A DNA stretch of 64,000 nucleotides from Papaver somniferum (lineage: Eukaryota > Streptophyta > Magnoliopsida > Ranunculales > Papaveraceae): the NCBI RefSeq assembly GCF_003573695.1, contig NC_039359.1:153876210-153940209 (forward strand), written 5' to 3'. Positions 14,735 to 25,926 of this stretch are shown one piece after another. Each line of letters opens with the position of its first letter. Within the stretch, counting starts at the first letter, position 1. Below the pieces are notes generated by a model, which saw nothing but the letters and a program-made list of their open reading frames with translations, searched no databases and was not told where the DNA came from. A program made the position numbers and the translations under genes.

Positions 14735-17546
14735 CTAACACTTCTTTTGGAATAGGAATACTAGTTATTGTGTGGTTAGAAAGAAAAATATCTGCGGGGG
14801 TACAACAACGTATTGGACCCGAATACGCGTGTCCTTTGGGAAATCTTCAAGCTCTAGCAGACGGGACAAAATTACTTTTTAAAGAGGATTTTCCCCCATC
14901 TAGAGGAGATATTCTTTTATTCAGTCTCGGACCCTCTATAGCAGTCATATCCATTTTACTAAGTTATTCAGTAATTCCTTTTGGATATCGTCTTGTTTTA
15001 GCTGATCTTAGTTGTTGATGGTGGGTTTTAGTTCAGGGCTAAAATTATGAAAACAAATTTATGCGCTGACATCCTGCAAAGGATAAAGCCACTGATAAGT
15101 GATGAATACTTCTCCCCTTTACTAATTCACCTAAAATGGAGCATGTAGCAACAATCCCATATACCTTGTGAATTTATAACATTATTAATGTATGACCAGC
15201 CTTTTATTTCATGTACTGCTCCACTCTTATTATTGGTGCGGCATGATGACTGAGTGTTTCTCTCAGCAGAGAAACACGAATATCCAAGCATTAATAATGA
15301 AGCATGTACGAAATACTAACTCTCGGAGTGTTATACTAGCCCGATTGAGCATCTGGACTGTCCATATCAGTCTCAGAAATGATCACGACCATCCAACTTC
15401 ACCAGCATGATTGGATGGCTCAGATCGAATCCATAACTCTCAAGAAGGTATTGGAGTATTCACCACCGACCCAATGCGAGCCCGCAAAAATCGTCCAGCC
15501 AAAGCAGCGCGGACGTGAAACCCTAATTTAGGGTCTGCGACACATTACATGTGTCGCGAAGCAGTCTCAACCATCCATCTTTGCAGGAATAGATGGATGG
15601 TGTAAATGTAGATTCAAAGGGACAAGAGCATGTCAACACAATCACCGTGGACCCGCCTACACACATGATCGATCGTTCAGGACCAACTATAGTTGATCGT
15701 TCCAATTCGTGCGCCCAAACAAGGCATGGCGCACGGACGGTGAAACCCTAATTAGGGTTTGAACATCACGAGCGTCCATTTTCTCCTGCATGAACGAAGG
15801 GTCCAGGAATAGACTAGGCAGGTCCGGTGTGCATCAACATGATCACCATGGGCCCATCTATCTCCACACCCGATCGTCCAAGGCATATCATGCCTGGTTG
15901 CCTTGATTCGCACGCCCAAACTAGGCGTGGTCACACCTCCCAATTGTAAACTAATCTCGACCACTCAACTTTGCCGGACAAATTGAGTGTCTTAGATCAT
16001 GTTTCTATGAGACAATGAAATACAGGCGTGTACACCTGCCCGTCGTCTGCACACCAGACTAATCGTTCAAGACCGAGCAGGCTTGGTCGCCTCGAAATAC
16101 GCGCCCAAAGTTGGCATGACGCGCGGCCTTTGCGGCGCAAAATCTCTGTCACAAATCAATCCTAGCCTCTCCTATTTGCCGGAAAAATTGAGCGATCTAG
16201 ATTACACTTTCACGAGATAATGAGGTATGCACATGTACACCGGCATGCTGTCTACACGCATGCCCAATCGACCTTGCCAAAATCGTGTCCCAATCTTGTA
16301 TTCGACCATGCTGAAGAATGATGCTTGCGCACCTCTTCATAAACCCTAATTCCACTAACGCTCGCAGATGAGTGTCTCAAAGATCATCTCGTCCGTGCAA
16401 CTTCACCTTCTTGGTTATACAACCCTATTCAGGAGTTAACTGGTCAATGAGGTGTCGTGGTGATTATCATCCGTCACTCTACCACACCAAGTGATCTTCC
16501 AAGTCAGGACTTACCTGTACAGCCCCAAACGATCACTTGAAGATGGCTAGACATGCATCTATTTTAAGACGCTTAATCGTGACTTACTCCATTAAGCCTT
16601 AAAACAACGATGCTTCACTCATGCTAAATACATTCGATGCATTACATACATAGGATTCACACGATATTTCATAAATATCGACTTCATAAGTAACTTAGTT
16701 ATTTAATCTAGCATTACATGATACTTTCTGTGGGTCCCACGATCCACATACTCGAGACATCAATCATGTCACAAACTGGGGGATACATACTGGGGTATTG
16801 GTCTGACGGTTTACAGCGTGAAGCGCACGACGCTCCATCACAAGAACGTGTCAGGAAGTCATGGACGGTTAGTGATGATGGGATAAGTGGGCAAGACTGA
16901 TCGTGTAACACTAACACACGCAACTCCACTACTCCATCACTCCACTTTCTCCACTTCCCATGAGAGACGTGGGTTAGGCTCAATGACTTGTATAAATAGG
17001 TTTTCCTCCCTATTTTCAAACAAGACAAGACAACAGACACCAAGTGTTGATACAACCGTATTCAAACAAAGGAACTGATAGCTTACATCCTGCAAGCCAG
17101 TTCAGCTTTCTGATACAAGTCATACATAGCCAACACCTTCACAATCTCAACACCTTCTTCGCTTCTCTCCCTAAGATCAACCCCATCTCCTTCACTTTGT
17201 GACCGAGGCAAGTATGGAACGACCATTTCTTGGTTTAGGCCAGAATTGTACAGATTGATTTCTCGAATCACAAGCACTCCCGTGCAGTGCATTTTTTTAG
17301 GGTTTAGATTCATTTCTCATTCACACACCCCAAATTACCAAAACCGGCAGAAATAGTTTTCACCCATAAACATCATTATAGGTGTTTTTTTATGGATTTC
17401 TATTTCAAATATTGCTCTTATTGGACTTCTTATGTCAGGATATGGGTCAAATAATAAATATTCTTTTTTGGGTGGTCTACGAGCTGCTGCTCAATCGATT
17501 AGTTATGAATTACCATTAACTCCATGTGTGTTATCAATATCTCTAC
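14735..17546 (+). pseudogene. ndhA: ndhA exon 1, 5'-truncated and split by a solo LTR
   Basis: The first piece (about 14735-15012) reads [20 protein letters not shown] through [11 protein letters not shown]. The second piece (about 17373-17546) resumes with [20 protein letters not shown] and ends CVLSIS, followed by the group II intron start GTGCG. These are contiguous in NdhA, the membrane arm subunit of the plastid NDH complex. The first 40 or so residues are missing or unrecognisable. The intron continues to at least about 17830. The 2.36-kb gap between the pieces is a solo LTR. Confidence 0.9.
15013..17372 (+). mobile_element. Solo LTR, about 2.36 kb, inserted in ndhA of the plastid insert
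   Basis: The segment starts TGTTGATGGTGGGTTTTAG and ends TTTCACCCATAAACA, giving imperfect terminal inverted repeats TGTTGATGG / CCATAAACA. The flanks TTAGT (15008-15012) and TCATT (17373-17377) are a degenerate 5-bp duplication. Sequence near its 3' end (a TATAAATAGG at about 16991, a TGTGACCGAGG stretch and a CAGATTGATTTCTCGAATC stretch near 17200-17275) is clearly related to 63345-63660 in the LTR of element E. No internal coding region is present, so homologous recombination between two LTRs is the likely origin. Confidence 0.75.
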
Positions 17547-18005
17547 GTGCGATTCGTTGGAGCATGAACTTTTACCTAATTTTTTCTAGGAAAGAAGTTG
17601 AATGAAGTGAATAGAGATCCTCGTTTTTTTATTCGTCATTCGGGGTGATGACCTAAACCAGATAGTTATATGAGTGAAACAAAACATCTTCTAAATTAGC
17701 AGTAAAAAGGTTGAGACTCATTCCCTATGTACAAGAGTTGAGCAAAAAAAGAGAAATTACCCCAAGGTTGGTTGATTAGTCATCACGGTTTGTAGCGGGG
17801 AGAAAAGATCAACTGGCTAGAGTTTTGTTTTGATTATTCTATTATATTGTATATATTACCATACCGAGGATCGAGCAAAAATGAGTGGACGGTTAGAAAC
17901 ACCAAAATAGACACAGGATTAGTAACGGAGATAATGTAAGTTACCAAAAAAGGTATTCCTGCATAAACGTAATCATAATGGGGCTTTAATTTTGTAGAAA
18001 CGATA

Positions 18006-19937
18006 AAGTTATACCCTATGTGGGACTAAAGGTTTCATTCACTCATAAGAAAACGAGCAAGTTCTCTTAGAAACTCAAAGGTCCTAAGTTCCATTCCCAC
18101 CAAAACTATTAAACCAAAACAACAAAACTCATTTTCTCCAACATTTTTACCAAATGATTACCAGCTACAACATTCCATGAGATATAGTCCAAGTTGGGCT
18201 CAATCGACATCTTCGCACCAATTTGAGGGAGGGTGTTGGTTGGAGAGAAGAAATATATGTTGAGATTTTAATTCTATATATATGTGTCGACATATGGTAA
18301 CAATATATTTGCTACTGTCGGCAGTATCTCTTCCAAAAAATACCTTCACTGTAATTCTCATATACTCTCTCCGTCCAAGTTTACTTGTCTAAATTGGATT
18401 TTGCAAAAACTTGAAAGAAATTGAAATTACTTCCACATACACCATCGATCTTCCAAATTGTTTGTTTAATATACTAGTTTTCAGATCCTAGTTTTTGTTT
18501 CTTTCTTGATAATTAGAAAATTTTAATGGGAAATATACCAATTTTTGGTACAATTTTGCTAAAAAAAACAAAATTTAGACAAATAAAGTCGGACGGAAGG
18601 AGTAAGAAGATTCCATATAACCTGTATCGATATGCTATGATAAAAACCCTTTTCTTCTCCCCTGGATGTAGGCTATAGCTGAACCGCTTAAATCTTTTGT
18701 TTCATATTTATATTTCAAGTTTGCCTCCAACCCCTTCTACTTATTCGTCTCAGTGTAGATGCTTTCAACAAAAAAATAAGATTTGGCTTCATACCCTCTG
18801 TGCCCGAAACTCCCATACGTAGCGCCTTATGATAGGTTGGGACTAACCATTTTTTTTCTAAGCATGGACTAACTAGCTATTCATCTACTATAAAAGATCA
18901 TAAAAAATAGCAAAAAAAAAAACTAATATTATATGCCAGAGTGCATAAATAATGCCAATTGATTAACTATAAAACCAATATCATTTGGGAGCACGAAGTG
19001 TTTACCAACCATGGATCAAAATGATTAGGTGCTTTAAAATATTTAACATAAAGTCATAAACAGCTGTGTAAATCTACAACAAATATTAATAAAAAGGAGA
19101 TCATTAATATTTCCTTCGAAGCATAAAACAGATCATTAATACGTGTTCTTCTAAATTTATTTTTCCTGCACGATCTGTTTCTTTCTTTGATACAAGGTAG
19201 CCCCTGGACGGACCCCCCAACACGACCATGTCGGCACCGTTGATATCTAGTCTCTCGATCGGTTTTATTCGTCTCTATTTTTGTACAAAAAATGAAACTT
19301 ATAAATCTCTGATTAATATAGACTACAGAGCAACAAAATTACACAATAAATCGAAAATGCAACACATAAATGTACATATTGATCTTGATTCGTAGCCATA
19401 GGCATGATGTTCTGAAATTATAATATTCCACATCATGTTTAGAAAATTAAAGACAAGAACATTATATAAGTATTTTAGGAAAATTGGAAAAATGTTCCAA
19501 TATGAGATGCAATGTTGGAAATCTGCCTCAACGATAAAAATAATTGGAAAAATGTCCCATTCCGTTGACTTTGCCACCCAACCCACTTAATTCACATATG
19601 TAAGGCCAAGATCACCACCAGAACCACTACAAAAACTACCGTCGCCAACACCTAAATCTTAAACCCAGAACCCTCAACTCTGAATCCTGAATTTTAATTC
19701 CTTAAACTTGAATTCTGAAGGGTGTATTTGTCTATTTTTCGCATGTGTGGACTCACACATGTGATTTAACAGGGTTTCTGAAAGAATGAGAATTTTTCCA
19801 AGTTTTTAAATATTAGGACAGATTTCCAACATCACACCCGCATTTGGGCATTTTTCCAATTTTTCCTATTAATTATTGGTGTTCTAGCCAGCTAGCTAGC
19901 AAGGTGATATCAGAAACTTAAGTCCATATTATTGTAC
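18006..19937. other. Intergenic DNA upstream of the first knottin-like gene
   Basis: No convincing gene is present. The stretch contains one short MITE (18365-18602). A TE-like patch at about 19460-19870 has repeated phrases such as TTGGAAAAATG and GATTTCCAACAT in both orientations. An 87-codon minus frame (19323-19586) overlaps that patch and looks incidental. The segment is duplicated at about 27718-29648. Confidence 0.6.
18365..18602. mobile_element. Short MITE of Stowaway type (copy 1)
   Basis: The ends CTCTCTCCGTCCAAGTTTAC and ...GTCGGACGGAAGGAG are near inverted repeats, and TA flanks both sides (18363-18364 and 18603-18604). CTCC-CTCCGTCC-type termini with a TA duplication are the signature of Stowaway elements mobilised by Tc1/mariner transposases. 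The element is 238 bp and has no coding capacity. The duplicate copy is at 28078-28316. Confidence 0.75.
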
Positions 19938-19939
19938 TA

Positions 19940-20307
19940 CTCCCTCCGTCCCACTCCTAAGTGACCTATTTGAAATTTGCACAATTTTTAAGGCAAGCAA
20001 GGAAAATAGTATTTTTAATCATTTTTTACAATTATACCCTTATGAATAATAACTAGTGAAATTTAAAAATGGTTTATCTCTCAAAATACTCCACGGATGT
20101 TCGCAAATTTCATACAATTGAAAAGCATTTTAAAACACCTACGTAACGAATATAAACATGCCTATCAAATTATACATATTTCATATATTATTTATAATTA
20201 ACTAAAAGGATAATTCCGGAATATCTCATTGTTTAGTGATATAGGTCACTTATCATTGGGACAAAATCTAAAATCAAATAGGTCACTTAGGAATGGGACG
20301 GAGGGAG
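19940..20307. mobile_element. Stowaway MITE present only in the first duplicate
   Basis: The terminal inverted repeats are long and nearly perfect: CTCCCTCCGTCCCACTCCTA at the left and its complement at the right, continuing inward through AAGTGACCTATTTGA-like sequence. TA flanks both ends (19938-19939 and 20308-20309). The second duplicate has the uninterrupted site GTACTATTATTTAG at 29646-29659, with a single TA. The element is 368 bp, non-coding, and ends about 345 bp upstream of the ATG of the first knottin-like gene. Confidence 0.92.
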
Positions 20308-20561
20308 TATTATTTAGAAGTCGAGACCGTTGCTAATAACGGCACATGGACATGGTGCAATTATGGGCTAGGTGTCAGCACTAATAACATGGAATTAAGA
20401 GCGAGAACGGAACCTAACCTTGTTGCTGTAACGAATTTCCGGGAACCTTGTGTCGTTGCACAAGATAATATAGAAAAGATTTTCTTTCAAAAGTCATGTG
20501 ATAGCACGTAAATGCAATAATTAAGGAGTACGTGAAAATGTCAACTTCTCAAATCCTATAT

Positions 20562-20578
20562 ATAGGTATATGGTAGCA
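20562..20578 (+). promoter_or_regulatory. Probable TATA box of knottin-like gene copy 1
   Basis: CCTATATATAGG lies about 85 bp upstream of the ATG at 20652, a suitable distance for a plant core promoter with a short leader. The same string occurs at the same distance before the second copy (about 29907). Confidence 0.65.
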
Positions 20579-20651
20579 AACTATACATGTATCAATAGTA
20601 CGACCAGCAAAATCGTAAGACAGGAAATTCAAAACATCAATATCAGATATT

Positions 20652-20927
20652 ATGGAGAGCAAGAAGCTTACTTGTTTTTTCTTTGTGTTGGTTATGATAT
20701 TTTCTTATTTTTCTGCTGCCCAGTCATGTATCGGTGCCGGTAAATCTTGTGCTTTTAGCGGTGATGAATGCTGCGATGGAGCAGAATGCAGCCCAGGCAA
20801 AACTTGTGTAGTTTGCAAAAGATTTAATGAAAAATGTGGAGCTTTCAGGGCCGAATGTTGTGATCGCTTTGGAAGTCAAATGTCCTGCAAGGGTAGTTTC
20901 CTAGGCTTTGAGGGAAGATGTGCCTGA
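20652..20927 (+). CDS. Secreted double-knottin-like cysteine-rich peptide (copy 1)
   Basis: The 91-residue product has an N-terminal Lys pair, a hydrophobic stretch (residues about 8-20) and a likely signal cleavage after AAQ near residue 24, so it should enter the secretory pathway. The mature part has twelve cysteines in two blocks. The first spacing is C-x6-C-x6-CC-x4-C-x5-C (about residues 26-53). Two residues later comes C-x6-C-x6-CC-x8-C-x10-C (about 56-90). Each block fits an inhibitor cystine knot, and the second resembles plant knottin-type antimicrobial peptides. A single exon, TATA box and AT-rich 3' region suggest a working gene. Function (antimicrobial, protease inhibitor or signalling) is not determined. 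Its protein sequence is identical to copy 2. Confidence 0.88.
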   Translation: MESKKLTCFFFVLVMIFSYFSAAQSCIGAGKSCAFSGDECCDGAECSPGKTCVVCKRFNEKCGAFRAECCDRFGSQMSCKGSFLGFEGRCA

Positions 20928-21430
20928 TTGACATTGTTAATGGTGTGGGGTTGAGTTTCGTCATTATTTCTCGTTACAATTGTGATCACTGAGAGGTGTT
21001 ACGCGTTGATTTGTTAGAACTACATCGAACGAAAACACAACTGATCAGTGCTCATATTTATTTTCTTGTGTTGTCTTTTTTTAAATGATGCATGGTTAAT
21101 CATTTTCTTGATATTTGTTTTGTAAGACCACCATGGTCGAAAATGTTTGTTATTAATAATATCAGCCCAAAATTAATAATAAGTATAACGTTCTCATGAT
21201 TTTCATATCTGTTACTCCAAATGCAAACTAAATTTACCTATAGATTTCGTAGTTCAATTTGGTGTTCAATATGATAGAAAACACGGCAGTTACTAGTGAA
21301 TTCTAGACCCTCAGATTGTAGCATTCTGCCGACGGGTTGGTCATCTACCACGACGACCCTGAAGATCCAGGATGCCATAGCATGTCCACCTTAAGACTAC
21401 TGGTGCGACATCAAGCACAATGAAACCTTA
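20928..21430. other. 3' flank of knottin-like gene copy 1; broken junction to element C
   Basis: Runs of TTAATAATA and AATAATAAG near 21150-21185 could serve polyadenylation. At about 21440-21455 the sequence jumps from the duplicated flank to the interior of element C. The equivalent positions in the second unit are about 30815 and about 31965. The jump removes the ILR1-like gene tail, the C 3' LTR and the end of the C pol gene. Confidence 0.65.
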
Positions 21431-21449
21431 AGACTATTGTATCAGAAAC

Positions 21450-24400
21450 CTTAAGCACAATGAAACAAAGTCTTCCGCCTTAGCATTTGGCTTTTTCAAA
21501 CCCGGTACTAACGACAAGTCAAGTGGTACTCTTGGATTGAACCCGTACACTACCATGAATGGTGAATACCCACTACTCCGGTTCATGCATGGTTGTAAGA
21601 AAATTCCGCCTTACATAAAACTTGGTCCCATGTCTTCAAATTCTCCTCAACCAAGCAACGGAGAAGATTACCTAGGGAACGATTTACCACTTCGGTTTGT
21701 CTACCGTTTGAGGGTGATAAGAGGTGCTAAAGCTTAAATTGGTCTTGACCAACTTCCATAAGGTACGACAAAAGTGTCCCACAAAACGACTATCTATATC
21801 TGATACGATGGAAGAACGAATACCATGTAAACGGTAAATCTCTTTAAAAAAGAGTTGAGCTACCATGACCGCATCCGTTGTCTTTTTACAAGCAATGACA
21901 TGAGACATTTTGGAAAAGCGATCTACCACTACAAATATTGAATCCATACCTCTTTGAGTGCGCAGTAATCCCAAGATGAAATCCATACTCAAATCTTCCC
22001 ATGGACGAGAAGGAATAGGAAGTGGCATGTATAATCCCGAATTAGTGGCCGTTCATTTAGATACTTGACATATATGACATCTCTTCACATATCGATGAAT
22101 CTCCTTCCACATTCCCGGCCAAAAGTATGAGCTTGAAACCAAGTTCCAAGTACGAGTAGTCCCCATATGCCCCTCATCATGAAGCTCCTTAATAATTTTC
22201 AACCTTAAGCTTGATTCCGGAATGCAAAGACAATTTTTACAGTAAAGGTACCCATCGAAAATAACATAATCACCATTACGTAGTAACCTTTCATCAACCA
22301 TAAGAGGACCAAAATAAGTATCAACTTTTAAAAGCTCTCGGATGTCATCGAATCCAAAAAATACGAGCCCGCATTTGTGTAAGAAGAGAAGTACGTCGAC
22401 TCAAGGCATCCGCTACCTTTTTTTGTACACCCGACTTGTGCTTGATGGAAAAAGTGAATTGTTGCAAATAAGAAGCCCATTTACCATGCCTAGTAGAAAG
22501 CTTGTCTTGAGAATTGATATGCTTCAATGCCATGTGGTCCAAAAATAAGATGAAATCCTTGTGAATAAGATAGTGTCGCCAATGTTTGAGTGCTTGGACA
22601 ATGGCATAAAACTCAACATCGTAAGTGCTATATGCAAGTCTTGTCCCATTTAACTTTTCACTATAAAATTTCACCGGTTTCCCTTCTTGACTAAGAACCG
22701 CCCCAATGCGTAGTTTAGAAGCATCACAATGAAGTTCAAATGGTTTATCAAAATTTGGTAATATTAACATTGAAGATGTACTTAACTTTATTTTCATCAA
22801 TTCAAAGGCTTCGTCCGCTTCTTGAGTCCATGAATACTTTCCACCCTTCATGCATTCGGTTATTGGATCCATGATTCCACTAAAGTTTGCAATGAATCGA
22901 CGATAAAAAGAAGCTAACCCATGGAAACTTCGAATATCAAACAAATTTTTTGGGTTGGGCCAATTCCTTATGCATTCCACTTTATCTTCATCTACCGAAA
23001 TCCCATCCTTACTAACCACATAACCAAGAAACAAAATTTTATCGATCATGAATGCACACTTCTTCAAGGTAGCATAAACTTGTTGTGTTCGCAAAATCAT
23101 GAGAACCTCACGGAGGTGACGTATATGAGATTCCGTATTGGGACTATAAACAAGTATGTCATCAAAGTAAACAACCATACACTTCCCAATCAACGGCCGA
23201 AGTGCTTAATTCATTAATCGCATAAATGTACTTGGAGCATTTGAGAGCCCAAATGGCATAACCATCCATTCATAAAAACCGTCTCTAATCTTGAAAGCGG
23301 TCTTCCATTCATCTCCCACCTTGATACGAATTTGATAATATCCATTTTTAAAATCAAGTTTGCTAAAAACACATGCTCCACTTAATTGATCAAGTAAGTC
23401 ATCTAAACGAGGAATTGGAAATCGGTACTTCAATGCGATTCTATTGATTGCCCTACTATCCACACACATACGCCATGGACCATCTTTCTTTGGTACTAAC
23501 AAGGACGATACCGCACAAGGGCTAAGACTTGGTCTTGTAAAACCTTTGGCTATAATCTCTTCAACTTGACGACGTAATTCTTCATGTTCTTTGGGACTCA
23601 TCCGGTAGTGGGATTTGTTGGGAAGACTTGAACCGGGTACTAGATCAATTTGGTGTTGCACATCTCTTAATGGTGGTAATGCATCCGGTAAATCTGTAGG
23701 AAAAACATCTTGAAATTCTTCGATAATTGGCTTGACTAGCGGTGCCACAAAATCATACGATGTAGATTCTTTCACATAAAGTATATAGAAAACCTCTGAA
23801 TCATCCAACTCTTTTATGAACTTGTGATAAGTAAGTAGATTTTTACCATCACCATTTTGTGGCTTAGGCATAAGCTCACGATTGGGTACAAGAGTCAACT
23901 TCTTATTGCTCCACATGAACGAATAGTTGTTTGTTCTCCCATCATGATTCACAAACCGATCATATTGCCAAGGTCGCCCAACGTTTAGTGACTTTTACCT
24001 TGCTTCCTTGGTTAAGCCATGATAAAGAATATGGAGAAGTGTGTTCTTTTGTCTCTAACTTCAACTTGCGAACCACTTCTTCGGAAACGATATTTTCACA
24101 ACTCCCCGAATCAATCACAAGCTTGCAAACTTTCCCACCAATTGTGCAAGTGGTTTGAAAAATTTTGTAGCGTGGCCATCGATCACCTTCATCGAGTTTT
24201 GGAGTAAAATAGTTACGCAACACAACCAAACATGGTCCTTGGTCACTATAAGATCCAAATATGGTGACCAAATATGCATCACCTTCATCATCACCTTCAA
24301 ATATTGGTCGCTCCATAAGATCCAAATATGCATCACCTTCATCATCACCTTGAACAAGCATGTTCTTCCCCGGATGATCACTCTTCCTACAATCATATGC

Positions 24401-24741
24401 TTTATGTCCTTCGTCTGCACACTTGTTACATTTACCTTGAAAGACTTGTTGAGAAGTATTGAATTTTGATGGAACGTTAGTAGTTGGAGCTCGATTAGTT
24501 GGAATTGGATAAGTAGTATTTTTAACACCTCCTTGAGTGTGAGTACTCCAATTGGTATGTGAAACTCTCCTTGCATATTGCTTCTCCAAAGATAATGCCC
24601 TTTGATAAGCTTCCGACACCGAATCAATATCAAATAAGTTTAAAGTACCTTGATATTGCATTCTCAAACCTCCTATATACCTTGCTACAAGTTGTTCTTC
24701 CGTTTCGTTAATATCGTTCTTTGCAATCAATTGATAGAACT
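21450..24741 (-). pseudogene. Ty3/gypsy element C, truncated duplicate (gag-protease-RT-RNase H-integrase)
   Basis: Reading right to left: a gag zinc knuckle CNKCADEGHKAYDC near 24410, protease VIDSGSCENIVSEE near 24090, reverse transcriptase with FPIPRLDDLLDQLSGA and VVYFDDILVYS (23430-23160), RNase H, the integrase zinc domain near 22080-22160 and the integrase core to about 21690. An 86-bp loss relative to the other copy (between 23985 and 23986, where 34257-34342 should be) shifts the frame after protease. A stop replaces a Gln codon just before ALRPLIGK near 23206 and is shared with the other copy. The copy keeps 223 bp of integrase (22026-22248) that the other lost. Confidence 0.93.
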
Positions 24742-25210
24742 TGTAGTTGCAGGAAATCCTAGACTACACCCCTCATATGATTTCATTTTTGATCAACTCA
24801 TTTTTAGGTTTATATTCTTAATTTTATTGATTAATTTTTGAATGTTCTTACAAGAAAGATAAAGAAGTCAAGAATGATCTCTGCTATGAACTTTCTCTCT
24901 CCTATTTACTTGTTTCTTACTCAAAAAAGATCTCTCTCTTCTTTACAACTCGAATGACTATTTATAAGGAAATACATAGTGGATGCCAGATAATCTGTCC
25001 TTTATTTTCGAATATGGTTTGCGACATTCTCGCAACCTTACAGATGTTAATTTCGCAAACTCTCTAATCTTCGCAAGACTATCACATCTTTCTCGTGACC
25101 TTAGATGACATCATTTATTCTATCATTTCTGAAACTGTTTTGCGGCTCTGTTATGCTGTGTCATTGATAACTTCGCTGAAACATTGTCATTGAAAAATTC
25201 TGATCCTACA
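24742..25210 (-). repeat. LTR of element A, duplicate copy (469 bp)
   Basis: The LTR starts TGTAGTTGCAGG and ends GATCCTACA in plus-strand reading, so the element runs on the minus strand. It is preceded by GAACT (24737-24741) inside C gag, exactly the junction and target sequence seen at 35098-35102. This identifies it as a duplicate of the same insertion event and not a new one. Confidence 0.92.
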
Positions 25211-25582
25211 TCTTGCCTCTTCTCATATCTTCTCTGCAAAGTAGAGAATAATGTGAGAAATGCCGTAGCTGCTTATCTTTTCATATTCCACATTTATCAC
25301 ACGTACTCTCTCTTCCATTTATTTCTTGACACTTCTTCTGTAACCGCTACTTTTCAATTGCTCACGTCTCTTCGTCTTAATGGTTTTTATTTCTTCGAGT
25401 AAAAAATCTTCTTTATATACTCTTCTTACCCCCTTTTTCTACCTTTTTTTTTTTTACTTTCTCTACTATTTTTATTCTCTCATCTCTGCAACTCTGTTAT
25501 TCTTCTGCAAATTCTGCTGCTGTAATTTTTTCTTCCTTCAATCCTTTTAGTTTCTATACATTCCCATACTCTATGTTCAAAC

Positions 25583-25926
25583 ATGGATCCAAGTGGTCAT
25601 AGATATGAAAAGAATTTACAAGGTGTCCAAAAATATCTTGCTGATAAAGGTTTCACACTCTCCACCATTCCTGGTGAGAATGCCAAATCAATTCTTTCTG
25701 TCAAGATTTTCTATGATCAATATTGTGATAATCAATCAATCATAATTTCGCTTGGTCATATTCTCGCAGGTCTCTCTATTCCTTTTTATAACCCAGATCT
25801 TACTTTATTTTATGAAATTCTCGCTCATTTGGGATTTTCGCGAGCCATCTTCCAACTAAGTGGGGACTGCATCCGTATGATGCTAGAGTTCGCTAATCGT
25901 GGTGCTGGTATATTAATATACTTACA
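25583..25926 (+). pseudogene. 5' fragment of the retrotransposon antisense gene (unit 2)
   Basis: The protein sequence is identical to the fragment at 547-890. It ends at the same GGTGCTGGTA breakpoint, followed by the same AT-rich sequence. The shared breakpoint shows the truncation predates the tandem duplication. Confidence 0.8.

Noticed and set aside
19323..19586. An 87-codon minus-strand frame, repeated at 29036-29299
   Set aside because: It overlaps repeat-like phrases and has no recognisable domain; both copies are young duplicates, so shared openness is not evidence of function.
20293..20511. A 72-codon frame upstream of knottin-like copy 1, also present at 29645-29854
   Set aside because: Its start lies in the Stowaway MITE in copy 1, and the rest is promoter-proximal DNA. 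Conservation between the copies reflects recent duplication, not coding. I recognise no domain.
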